From NCBI GenBank assembly GCA_013139345.1, contig WTAY01000028.1, positions 1 through 6,243 on the forward strand: a stretch of 6,243 bases of DNA. Reading direction: 5' to 3'. This DNA is from Methylophaga sp. GTDB taxonomy: Bacteria > Pseudomonadota > Gammaproteobacteria > Nitrosococcales > Methylophagaceae. Shown piece by piece: positions 1 to 5,645 of this stretch; positions within the stretch are counted from its first letter, which is position 1, and the number at the start of each line of letters is the position of its first letter. The notes beneath the pieces were generated by a model. The model saw only the letters and a program-made list of their open reading frames with translations, searched no databases and had not been told where the DNA came from. The translations under genes and the position numbers were made by a program.

Positions 1-695
1 TCAGGTACAGAAAAATATTCCTTATGCATAATATGCTCAGCTAAATTATCTACTTTTACCGGTCGAAATGTCCCACTGGCAACGTGCAAAGTCACAAAAA
101 CAACCTGTATACCTTTCTCTTTAATTCTTGTCATCATTACATCATCAAAATGCAAACCTGCCGTCGGCGCTGCTACCGCGCCACTCTGTGCTGCAAAAAC
201 CGTTTGATAACGCGTCTGATCATTATCATCGTCCGCTCGCTCTATATAAGGCGGCAAAGGCATATGGCCAATATTATCTAAAATATCCGCTAGAGATTGC
301 TCTCCGTTAAAGCGCAAATGAAACAAATCCTCTTCACGCCCTAATACCGTACATTGAAATCCCGCATCCAAATCAATCAACGCACCCGCTTTAGGTGACT
401 TACTCGATCGCATATGCGCCAGCACTTCACGATCATTTAGCACGCGTTCAATTAAAATCTCGACTTTGCCTCCGCTTTGTTTATGGCCAAACAAACGCGC
501 CGGAATCACCTTGGTATTATTGAGTACCAATAAATCATCCGCATTAAGCAAGTCCAGAAAATCAACAAATTGCCGATCATAAATTGCATCGCTGTCTTTA
601 TCTAAACACAATAAACGGCTCGCACTGCGCTCAGCCAAAGGTTGCTGAGCGATTAACGCATCAGGCAAATCATAGTAAAAATCACTCTTTTTCAT
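1..695 (-). CDS. queA: S-adenosylmethionine:tRNA ribosyltransferase-isomerase QueA, N-terminal part
   Basis: QueA moves the ribosyl part of S-adenosylmethionine onto 7-aminomethyl-7-deazaguanine in tRNA, forming epoxyqueuosine, the penultimate step of queuosine synthesis in the cytoplasm. The minus strand reads open from ATG at 695-693 to the window edge, giving 231 codons of a family usually about 340-355 residues long, so the C-terminal third is missing only because the window ends. Recognisable family blocks are the opening MKKSDFYYDLPDALIAQQPL, then LLVLNNTKVIPARLFGHK, GHMPLPPYIER, RYQTVFAAQSGAVAAPTAGL and VTLHVASGTFRPV. This start matches the usual family N-terminus; the sequence before it offers only a weak ribosome site (GGTG). 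No frameshift or stop was found. It is a core chromosomal gene marking the host side of the junction and is divergent from the tRNA gene. Confidence 0.96.
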   Translation of the reverse strand, partial: MKKSDFYYDLPDALIAQQPLAERSASRLLCLDKDSDAIYDRQFVDFLDLLNADDLLVLNNTKVIPARLFGHKQSGGKVEILIERVLNDREVLAHMRSSKSPKAGALIDLDAGFQCTVLGREEDLFHLRFNGEQSLADILDNIGHMPLPPYIERADDDNDQTRYQTVFAAQSGAVAAPTAGLHFDDVMMTRIKEKGIQVVFVTLHVASGTFRPVKVDNLAEHIMHKEYFSVP

Positions 696-780
696 GTACA
701 CCGTATTTGCCGCTTAACCGACTTTAAATATAAAAAGGCTATTTTATTAGAATTCTCTAGCAATATAAAACAAGATTACT

Positions 781-786
781 TATAAT
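781..786 (+). promoter_or_regulatory. -10 box of the tRNA-Leu promoter
   Basis: A consensus TATAAT lies 15 bases before the mature tRNA 5' end, the right distance for a transcript starting a few bases ahead of the tRNA. The -35 region is poor: TAGCAA at 758-763 with a 17-base spacer matches the consensus at only three positions. The 106-base gap between queA and the tRNA must also hold the queA promoter; several AT-rich -10-like strings exist on the minus strand, but none has a convincing partner. Confidence 0.6.
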
Positions 787-801
787 TGCTGTCTCTTCTA
801 T

Positions 802-886
802 GCCGGGGTGGTGAAACTGGTAGACACGCCGGATTCAAAATCCGGTTTCTTCGGAAGTGCCGGTTCGATTCCGGCCCTCGGTACCA
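802..886 (+). tRNA. tRNA-Leu (anticodon CAA), CCA encoded
   Basis: The cloverleaf can be folded by hand. The acceptor stem is 802-808 with 876-882 (two G-U pairs), the D stem GTG/CAC is 811-813 with 825-827, and the anticodon stem CCGGA/TCCGG flanks the loop TTCAAAA. The anticodon CAA is at 836-838. A long class II variable arm follows, with a C(TTCG)G tetraloop at 849-854. The T stem GCCGG/CCGGC encloses TTCGATT. Discriminator A at 883 and CCA at 884-886 are encoded. The long variable arm and the anticodon identify a leucine tRNA reading UUG. Its 3' half is a common target of P4-type integrases, one of which lies just downstream. Confidence 0.97.
859..886 (+). other. Probable left attachment half-site (attL) in the tRNA 3' end
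   Basis: P4-family integrases usually recombine within the T arm and acceptor stem at the 3' end of a tRNA gene and restore the tRNA with element-borne sequence. Here the intact tRNA is followed by such an integrase 173 bases on, reading away from the junction, so the crossover is expected in this segment. I see no second copy of it in the window. The exact core therefore cannot be bounded, because attR lies beyond the right edge. Confidence 0.6.
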
Positions 887-920
887 TAGAAGGATTCAAC
901 ACAGTCCCAGACAGTCCGCA

Positions 921-951
921 AAGCCCAATAGCTACACAGCATTGGGTTTTT
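921..951 (+). terminator. Intrinsic terminator after tRNA-Leu
   Basis: CCCAAT at 924-929 pairs with ATTGGG at 941-946. An inner GCT/AGC (931-933 with 938-940) closes an ACAC loop, with one bulged A at 930. A run of seven T follows from 947. Flanking A bases and a G-U pair (921-923 with 947-949) lengthen the stem. It sits 37 bases past the tRNA and would end its transcript. If the crossover is in the tRNA, this terminator was brought in by the element and replaces the host's own. Confidence 0.8.
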
Positions 952-997
952 TTATGTCCGATAGAATCCAGCAAAAAACAGTGACAGCCAGCATTTA

Positions 998-1061
998 ATG
1001 ATGGTATTTTTGATGGTATTGTAGAAACGCCACCCAACAATACCATCAAAAATACCATCAT
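998..1061. repeat. Perfect 25-bp inverted repeat built of four TGATGGTATT decamers
   Basis: Arm 998-1022 is the exact reverse complement of arm 1037-1061, separated by 14 bases. Each arm holds the decamer TGATGGTATT twice in tandem with a 12-base period (TT between copies), so four copies are present in two orientations. The right arm covers the first two bases of the integrase start codon. Tandem and inverted short sites beside an integrase and att site fit arm-type integrase binding or operator function. As RNA, the repeat would form a long hairpin hiding the start codon. Function is inferred; the repeat itself is seen directly. Confidence 0.95.
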
Positions 1062-2244
1062 GCCTCTAACTAATACCACTATAAAGACGGCCAAACCTAA
1101 GGAAAAACCCTATAAGCTAAGCGACGAAAAAGGACTGTATTTGCTTATTAACCCGAACGGTAATAAATTATTTAGAGTTAATTACCGCATACAGGGCAAA
1201 CAAAAAACATTATCCTTAGGAAAGTACCCTGACATATCACTGGCACAAGCAAGAGATAAACGCGATTTAGCACGAAAACAAATTGCCGAAGGTATTGACC
1301 CAATGGCGACTAAAAAAACTGAAAGTAAGTTATTCATCGATATTGCACTTAAATGGTTCGATTCAAAACAGCATACTATTGAAGAACCGACTCACAAGAA
1401 AAAGCTAAGACGCTTTGAAATGCATGTTTTCCCTAATATCGGTCATATTACCATTGGCGAAATAACCTCACCTGATGTACTTAATGTAGTTAGGCCATTA
1501 ATAGAGCAGCTTAAACTTGATACAGCGCATAGGGTTCGGTCAGAAATAGGAGAAATCTTTGCTTACGCCATCGTTCACGGCTTTACTGACTACGACCCAG
1601 CACAACCAGTTACCAAGCAAATCCCCTCACATAAAGCAAAACATCGACCTGCACTGACTGAACCCAAAGAAGTCGCTCAACTCATTAGAGATATTTATAA
1701 CTATCAAGGTACTTTTGTTGTACAACATGCGTTAAAGCTATTTCCTTTACTATTCCAAAGACCTGGTGAAATACGTCAAATGCTTTGGCAAGACATAGAC
1801 TTTGACGCTAAAGAATGGCGTTATTTAGTCACTAAAACAAAAGTACAGCATATTGTTCCGTTATCAGATCAAGCAGTCGAAATACTAAAGTCTATTCAAC
1901 AAGTAACCTGTGATGATAACTATGTATTCCCATCAATCCGAAATAATGGCCGACCTATGTCTGATGGAACGATAGGAACGGCACTAAAAGCCATTGGTTA
2001 TAGCAGTGACGATATGTGTCCGCATGGATTCAGAACAACAGCCAGTACATTGTTAAATGAGCAAGGGTGGTCACCTGATGCGATTGAACGCCAATTAAGT
2101 CACATGCCTAAAGATCAAGTACGAGCTGCATACAATCGCGCGCAGTATTTAGATGAACGTAGGCGCTTAATGCAATCATGGGCTGATTATTTGGACTCCT
2201 TAAAAGAAGGTACCAATGTAATTCCATTTAAAAGAGCTAGCTAA
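1060..2244 (+). CDS. int: P4-type tyrosine recombinase / integrase
   Basis: This is a site-specific DNA recombinase that integrates and excises the element at the tRNA-Leu gene. It has 394 residues, normal for the P4 integrase family. The N-terminal arm-binding domain (residues about 1-95) opens with MPLTNTTIKTAKPKEKPYKL and contains KTLSLGKYPDISLAQARDKR. A core-binding domain follows (about 100-190), then the catalytic domain. Visible catalytic residues are R234 in QRPGEIR, H322 and R325 in HGFR, H348 in QLSH, and most probably Y358 in AAYNR; Y363 is nearby. The start matches family N-termini, yet no Shine-Dalgarno precedes it: the upstream bases are the palindrome arm, and the ATG overlaps it. 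Translation may thus be weak, leaderless or controlled by the hairpin. The gene looks intact. Confidence 0.95.
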   Translation: MPLTNTTIKTAKPKEKPYKLSDEKGLYLLINPNGNKLFRVNYRIQGKQKTLSLGKYPDISLAQARDKRDLARKQIAEGIDPMATKKTESKLFIDIALKWFDSKQHTIEEPTHKKKLRRFEMHVFPNIGHITIGEITSPDVLNVVRPLIEQLKLDTAHRVRSEIGEIFAYAIVHGFTDYDPAQPVTKQIPSHKAKHRPALTEPKEVAQLIRDIYNYQGTFVVQHALKLFPLLFQRPGEIRQMLWQDIDFDAKEWRYLVTKTKVQHIVPLSDQAVEILKSIQQVTCDDNYVFPSIRNNGRPMSDGTIGTALKAIGYSSDDMCPHGFRTTASTLLNEQGWSPDAIERQLSHMPKDQVRAAYNRAQYLDERRRLMQSWADYLDSLKEGTNVIPFKRAS

Positions 2245-2255
2245 TAAGCTTTTTT
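2230..2255 (+). terminator. Possible weak terminator at the end of int
   Basis: AAAAGAGCT at 2230-2238 can pair with AGCTTTTTT at 2247-2255 (nine pairs, one of them G-U) around an eight-base loop that contains the int stop codon. The T run is part of the stem rather than following it, and the stem is AT-rich, so termination would be inefficient at best. Confidence 0.35.
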
Positions 2256-2280
2256 ATTCCAATAATCGCCCTAGTGCGCA

Positions 2281-2329
2281 CCTACTAAACTCATTTTTTA
2301 TTAAAAACTCACTCTAAACCTACTAAACT
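2281..2329. repeat. Direct repeat CCTACTAAACT, two copies
   Basis: The 11-mer CCTACTAAACT occurs at 2281-2291 and again at 2319-2329, a period of 38 bases, in the gap between int and the next gene. The segment between is AT-rich. It may be a binding site or a by-product of local duplication; nothing visible decides this. Confidence 0.5.
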
Positions 2330-2359
2330 ACTTTTACTAAGCGCAAAAAGAGCCCTCGC

Positions 2360-2803
2360 TTGTTCACTGAAGAAAAAGAGGCGTTAGAATTTATTTTTAA
2401 AATAGAAGATAATTGCACTAAAGGTACAGCTGATGAATCGGACTTCTTTAATACAATCGTTGATAATATTGGGAAAATATTTTTAGATATGAGTGGAGAA
2501 GAAAAGTTAATTGGTTTGGCTATACTTGTATTCTCATTTACTGGGTACAAAATATTTGAGAAATATTCAGACACACAAGTTAGCAAAGCAACTTTAAATG
2601 CAGGAAGCGACGCTTTAAAAATACAAAAGGAAGCTGTATTTGAAGCGCTTTCCGCTTCAAACAATAAGCCTAAAATCTCCCCTAAAGTTATGCACCATAT
2701 CGAGTCAGCTTACCGGTCAGTCCTGAGTACATCTAGTAACGCTAGCTCTGTTTCTATTGGTGAAAACGAGTGGAGCTCAGAAGAAATAGAATCCGAAGCA
2801 TAA
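2360..2803 (+). CDS. Hypothetical protein with one membrane span, TTG start
   Basis: I do not recognise this 147-residue protein. Its N-terminal part is acidic (MFTEEKEALEF onward). One hydrophobic stretch, LIGLAILVFSFTGYKIF at residues 50-66, looks like a single transmembrane helix. The remainder is a charged and then serine-rich tail ending in EEIESEA, with the middle section (about 67-100) likely helical. There is no cleavable signal peptide. No in-frame ATG precedes the TTG; an in-frame stop lies at 2324-2326, and AAGAG at 2348-2352 is a fair ribosome site seven bases before the TTG. The next in-frame ATG (2489) would remove 43 residues and sits just before the membrane span. The lack of an ATG could mean this is the surviving C-terminal part of a longer membrane protein. 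It is on the same strand as int, possibly reached by read-through, and could be element cargo; no function is assigned. Confidence 0.6.
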   Translation: MFTEEKEALEFIFKIEDNCTKGTADESDFFNTIVDNIGKIFLDMSGEEKLIGLAILVFSFTGYKIFEKYSDTQVSKATLNAGSDALKIQKEAVFEALSASNNKPKISPKVMHHIESAYRSVLSTSSNASSVSIGENEWSSEEIESEA

Positions 2804-3115
2804 AATAAACCTCGAAAAATACAACATACCGACACCACCACGTAAGTATTTTTATCTAAATTTATTCACCAAGAAAACCATTATTCAGCCTAACCAGAAC
2901 TCAACCGAGCAAAAATAACGTGCGTCCAAATTCACTTAGTTTTAACGCTCTCCCTATGTTACTCATTAAAAAAAGGCGTCAACAAGTAACAGCCTGCAAT
3001 ACAACCGTATTACATTTGTATTACAAAATAAGGCTGCATATTGAATCGTAAATAATGCGTTCTTGCTTCTTTTTAGCCTGCTTTTCTCAATTACGTCACT
3101 TTTTTGAAAATACCT
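2804..3115. other. Intergenic region with no convincing gene
   Basis: About 310 AT-rich bases lie between the small membrane protein and the next promoter. Neither strand offers a persuasive coding region; the best minus-strand candidate has 21 codons without a ribosome site. Near the left end, AAAAATAC (2815-2822) and GTATTTTT (2846-2853) could form a weak terminator-like stem with a 23-base loop. TGTTACT (2957-2963) is inverted at 2985-2991. The main structure is the nested dyad at 2990-3036, listed separately. Confidence 0.6.
2990..3036. promoter_or_regulatory. Operator-like nested dyad with 11-base periodic repeats
   Basis: CAGCCT (2990-2995) is inverted as AGGCTG (3031-3036). Inside this pair, AATACAA (2998-3004) is inverted as TTGTATT (3016-3022). 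GTATTACA also repeats directly at 3007-3014 and 3018-3025, 11 bases apart and so on the same face of the helix. Such an arrangement suits binding by a dimeric or cooperative repressor. It lies 80 bases upstream of the -10 box at 3116, so it could regulate the leader transcript. This is inferred from layout only. Confidence 0.4.
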
Positions 3116-3121
3116 TATAAT
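3116..3121 (+). promoter_or_regulatory. -10 box for the C4-like leader transcript
   Basis: A consensus TATAAT lies seven to eight bases before A3128/A3129, which begin the closing stem of the folded leader, so the predicted RNA start and the structure coincide. The -35 region is weak: TTACGT at 3091-3096 would need a 19-base spacer, and the 17-base position reads ACGTCA. Promoter activity might therefore need an activator. Confidence 0.55.
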
Positions 3122-3127
3122 TAAATC

Positions 3128-3200
3128 AACCAGTCTAGGATTAGCGTCTTAAAGGCGGACTCGTTCCCCGCTTGACTGGTCTCCTTTCTGGAACGAATAC
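3128..3200 (+). ncRNA. C4/CI-like antisense leader RNA (candidate)
   Basis: The expected transcript folds as a domain closed by ACCAGTC (3129-3135) with GACTGGT (3174-3180). Within it, AGGCGG (3153-3158) pairs with CCGCTT (3168-3173) around the loop ACTCGTTCC (3159-3167). TCGTTCC in that loop is fully complementary to GGAACGA at 3190-3196, and ACTCGTTC pairs, with one bulged G, to 3206-3214, which contains the Shine-Dalgarno GGAG of the next gene. C4 of phages P1/P7 and CI RNA of P4 are short leader-derived antisense RNAs that act through such loop-to-leader complementarity, by blocking translation or causing early termination. The position, just after a promoter and before the first long gene of a P4-like element, agrees. 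Assignment to the C4 family rests on structure and my memory of its look, not on a covariance search; the 3' end is approximate. Confidence 0.6.
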
Positions 3201-3205
3201 ACCTT

Positions 3206-3214
3206 GAACGGAGT
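3206..3214 (+). promoter_or_regulatory. Ribosome binding site and antisense target of the 680-residue gene
   Basis: GGAG at 3210-3213 is the only good Shine-Dalgarno near the start, with an 11-base gap to ATG 3225, which is long but usable. The surrounding GAACGGAGT is complementary to the leader loop at 3159-3166 with one bulge at G3211. Pairing there would cover the site. GAACG also occurs at 3191-3195, 15 bases upstream, forming a second target for the same loop. Confidence 0.6.
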
Positions 3215-3224
3215 GTTTTATTTA

Positions 3225-5267
3225 ATGACTTTACGCATTACCCCGCCAGGCAATAACGACAATCAGAAAAAAAACAAAAGAAAAACAGGCGCATGGCAAC
3301 GCGGCATAGATAATCTTAATAAATTACAAGAGTTGATAGCTCTACAAAACAATAGCCTTTCATACCAGCTTGAAAAAACCCCCAAACAAAATAGATTTAT
3401 TGAAGAAACCAGATTTATTGAAAAAACCATTAAAGCAAGCAGACTAACCAGTAATCTTTTTGGCGATACCGTACTAAACCAATCTCAAGAATTTACAAAA
3501 GCTACTGCAAACTTATATGAACCATATCCATTCACCTCTGCTCCAGAATATGAGCCATATATACAGCCAATCATAGGTAGAGCAACCCCAAGAACAGACA
3601 GGCAAGAACAAAAGAAAAAAAAATTTAAGGCGCGCGAGAATACCAAAAACTTAAAAATTATCCTACCGGATGAGCCCAATGCTAATAAGAGCATTTTTTA
3701 CTATTGCGAACTAACCAGCACCCCACACCCAAAAAACACTGAAGAAGCCATGTATATTTTGGCAAAAATTCAAGCATTGCCCGACGGTAAAGAATTGGAA
3801 CCTCCACAGGAAATCTTTCCACATAAACGGCTTACTAAAGAACCTCAAACCATTACACCAAATTCGAAGAATACTGGAGCAAACGACCTGCGTAGACCTG
3901 AAGATTTAAAAGACTTCATAGAAAAACCAGAAAAGGCAGTAAGAGACACCGAGATAGATATTTATAAACTACCAGTGACTGAAGAGATGCTTTTAGATGA
4001 AATGAAATTAAGATACCCCAAAAACAACTATAGCTTTCCCTGCTATCCAATATGGTCTAGTTATGATTATGGTATAACCTCCATATACGCAAAAAATGGT
4101 AATGGGGGCTGTGACTCTCGTGACTGGGACCACTTTGACGTTTTAACACTTAATGAGGCAGTTTCACTAAGCTTAGGCGTCAACCCTCTACGAATGGCTG
4201 AGTTTTGGCAAGATACCGATAATTATGGAACTCTACATATTGGTCTTTATAACAGCCAGTACGAAGTAATATATAGAGCCGTATTGTCAGGGAAAATTAA
4301 AACTGTTAGTAAGGTAGAGGAAATAAACGATGAAACCCTTCTTATTGCTGATGACGTAAAAGCACACTTATCACGATGTGCGTTAGATCAAGAAGAGCCA
4401 TGTCCAACACCTAAACCGCTAAGCCTTAACCCTTTAGCTATACCACAGGAAACCATACCAACTACCAGCCCTGACAGTAACATGGATATATCTACAACCA
4501 GTAGCTTTACCCCTGAAGAACTAATTGAACTCAATAAACCACTCCCCAACACTTTAAAGTCTCGAGAGATCGCAAGGCTATGGAAGCCTAAATCAGCAGA
4601 GCTTTATATTAAGCTAATGCATATTGCCATTAGTGATGACAATTTAAAAATACAGGCTCACGGTAAAAAATATTCACTTGTTCGCCATAAAGAAGGTGAC
4701 ACCTCTGTTTTTGCTAAATGGATTTATGAGCCTGGAGGTGAAAACGTATTCCTAAATCAATTTGATGTTGAAATCGATAAAAATGATTTTAAGCTGTGGT
4801 TAGAAATCGACAGCCTTACCTTGCCAGAAGATTGCTTGCTTTTGCGTTGGTGGCAAAGCCCTGCATTAGAAGCTGAACCTAATACCCTAGAACCGACTTT
4901 AAATACGTGGAAAGAAGCAATTCCTGCACAAGAAGAGGCTATCACTGAGCCTGAAATATACAATAAAAGCACTAGAGAAGTGGTCGAAACTCTGACAGGC
5001 CCCAAACTCAAAAAATACATTGAAAACAAAGTTAATACCCAGATCGCTCCATACCTTAAAAGCAAATATGAATATATTCACTGCATCACCTGCTTTAGAG
5101 AACATTTAACAAAAGTTAAAGCTCCTGACATGCCAGAGAGGGACCTCCTCATCTTATTTGAAACCAAAAGAAGAAAAGCGATTACAGACAATTGCCTGGA
5201 AGATGCAGGCTTCACCAAAGGCGGAGTAGGTGGCCATAAAAAACAACCGCTAATTGAACGGCAGTAA
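3225..5267 (+). CDS. Large hypothetical protein of a phage-like island
   Basis: I do not recognise this protein of 680 residues. I chose ATG 3225 rather than the in-frame TTG at 3204 or GTG at 3213, because the Shine-Dalgarno at 3210-3213 precedes it and would fall inside the longer versions. The first ~150 residues are basic and asparagine/lysine-rich, with KKKKFKAR and likely helical or disordered stretches. A compact block begins near residue 297 (DSRDWDHFDVLTLNEAV, followed by SLSLGVNP); such tryptophan-plus-'LTLxEA' blocks remind me of island proteins of unknown role. A proline/serine/threonine-rich linker (about 400-435) leads to a second block at 446-535 (SREIARLWKPKSAELYIKL onward), then a charged C-terminal domain with CITC and a basic tail. 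No signal peptide, membrane span, nucleotide-binding loop or nuclease motif was seen. Its translation may be controlled by the C4-like leader. It could be a regulator or DNA-binding protein; this is a guess. Confidence 0.85.
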   Translation: MTLRITPPGNNDNQKKNKRKTGAWQRGIDNLNKLQELIALQNNSLSYQLEKTPKQNRFIEETRFIEKTIKASRLTSNLFGDTVLNQSQEFTKATANLYEPYPFTSAPEYEPYIQPIIGRATPRTDRQEQKKKKFKARENTKNLKIILPDEPNANKSIFYYCELTSTPHPKNTEEAMYILAKIQALPDGKELEPPQEIFPHKRLTKEPQTITPNSKNTGANDLRRPEDLKDFIEKPEKAVRDTEIDIYKLPVTEEMLLDEMKLRYPKNNYSFPCYPIWSSYDYGITSIYAKNGNGGCDSRDWDHFDVLTLNEAVSLSLGVNPLRMAEFWQDTDNYGTLHIGLYNSQYEVIYRAVLSGKIKTVSKVEEINDETLLIADDVKAHLSRCALDQEEPCPTPKPLSLNPLAIPQETIPTTSPDSNMDISTTSSFTPEELIELNKPLPNTLKSREIARLWKPKSAELYIKLMHIAISDDNLKIQAHGKKYSLVRHKEGDTSVFAKWIYEPGGENVFLNQFDVEIDKNDFKLWLEIDSLTLPEDCLLLRWWQSPALEAEPNTLEPTLNTWKEAIPAQEEAITEPEIYNKSTREVVETLTGPKLKKYIENKVNTQIAPYLKSKYEYIHCITCFREHLTKVKAPDMPERDLLILFETKRRKAITDNCLEDAGFTKGGVGGHKKQPLIERQ

Positions 5268-5271
5268 TGAC

Positions 5272-5331
5272 GGGGAACTAAAATAATTCTCGCCTTATAA
5301 ATTCAAACACTTACATTTTCTTTAGTTCCTC
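5272..5331. repeat. 11-bp inverted repeat just after the 680-residue gene
   Basis: GGGGAACTAAA (5272-5282) pairs with TTTAGTTCCTC (5321-5331) with one G-U pair, around a 38-base AT-rich loop. It begins four bases after the stop codon. There is no T run after it, so a plain intrinsic terminator is unlikely; a transcript-end structure or protein site is possible. Confidence 0.5.
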
Positions 5332-5337
5332 ACTCAG

Positions 5338-5359
5338 ATTCCCCCATTGAATGGGGAAT
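5338..5359. promoter_or_regulatory. Short GC-clamped hairpin or operator upstream of alpA
   Basis: ATT-CCCCAT (5338-5347, with one extra C at 5341) pairs with ATGGGG-AAT (5351-5359) around TGA. The sequence after it is GGGGCAATTT, not a T run, so it does not look like a terminator. As DNA it is a near-perfect palindrome about 80-100 bases before the alpA start, a plausible operator. Confidence 0.4.
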
Positions 5360-5386
5360 TGGGGCAATTTACATTTTACCCATACA

Positions 5387-5411
5387 CCGCCAACAACTAC
5401 AGGCGGCTTTT
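5387..5411 (+). terminator. Hairpin CCGCC/GGCGG with short T run before alpA
   Basis: CCGCC (5387-5391) pairs with GGCGG (5402-5406) around a ten-base loop, followed by CTTTT. This resembles a short intrinsic terminator or attenuator lying 28 bases before the alpA start. It could separate the 680-residue gene from alpA, or regulate alpA from its leader. The T run is short, so strength is doubtful. Confidence 0.45.
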
Positions 5412-5438
5412 GAAATCCTAAATCATGGGAAGAAATGT

Positions 5439-5645
5439 ATGGGCTCAACAATTATCATTCGGCTTAATGATGTAAAAAAAATGACGGGGCTTAGTCGCTC
5501 GTCAATCTATGACCTTATTTCTAAAGGTTTGTTCCCGAAACAGATAAAGCTTACGCCACGCTCAAGTGGTTGGGTTTTATCTGAGATTCAACAATGGCTT
5601 GATGATCGCATAGCAGCTCGTGATGCTGAAATGGTGGCCGCATGA
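5439..5645 (+). CDS. alpA: AlpA-family phage transcriptional regulator / excisionase-like protein
   Basis: This is a 68-residue DNA-binding protein of the AlpA family (MerR-like winged helix-turn-helix). In E. coli CP4-57, AlpA activates the element's integrase gene and so triggers excision; relatives in P4-like elements act as excisionases or repressors. Seen here: IIIRLNDVKKMTGLSRSSIY (residues 5-24), which includes the recognition helix region, then DLISKGLFPKQIKL, the turn SSGWV and the closing helix LSEIQQWLDDRIAARD. Length and motif order are normal for the family. GGGAAG at 5427-5432, six bases before the ATG, is a good ribosome site. The stop overlaps the next start as ATGA, so the two genes are probably co-translated. 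Its target could be the int region, but nothing here proves this. Confidence 0.92.
   Translation: MGSTIIIRLNDVKKMTGLSRSSIYDLISKGLFPKQIKLTPRSSGWVLSEIQQWLDDRIAARDAEMVAA

Noticed and set aside
84..310. Two overlapping plus-strand reading frames of 60-65 codons
   Set aside because: They lie inside queA on the opposite strand, which reads continuously with clear family motifs; these frames are shadows without ribosome sites.
998..1061. Palindrome as an intrinsic terminator or CRISPR-like repeat
   Set aside because: No T run follows the right arm, which enters the int start codon, and the four decamers are inverted in pairs without spacers of regular length.
786..1094. Reading frames on both strands across the tRNA gene and int leader
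   Set aside because: They run through the tRNA-Leu structure, the terminator and the palindrome; they are not plausible proteins. The 14-codon ATG frame at 954-998 has no ribosome site either.
2900..2970. Possible 21-codon minus-strand peptide starting near 2966
   Set aside because: No Shine-Dalgarno, very short and unlike any small protein I know; chance is the simplest explanation.
3204..3224. Longer start (TTG 3204 or GTG 3213) for the 680-residue protein
   Set aside because: The only Shine-Dalgarno, GGAG at 3210-3213, would lie within or overlap those starts; ATG 3225 follows it.
5338..5360. CCCCAT/ATGGGG hairpin as a terminator of the 680-residue gene
   Set aside because: It is followed by GGGGCAATTT rather than a T run, and starts 70 bases after the stop; an operator or leader structure fits better.
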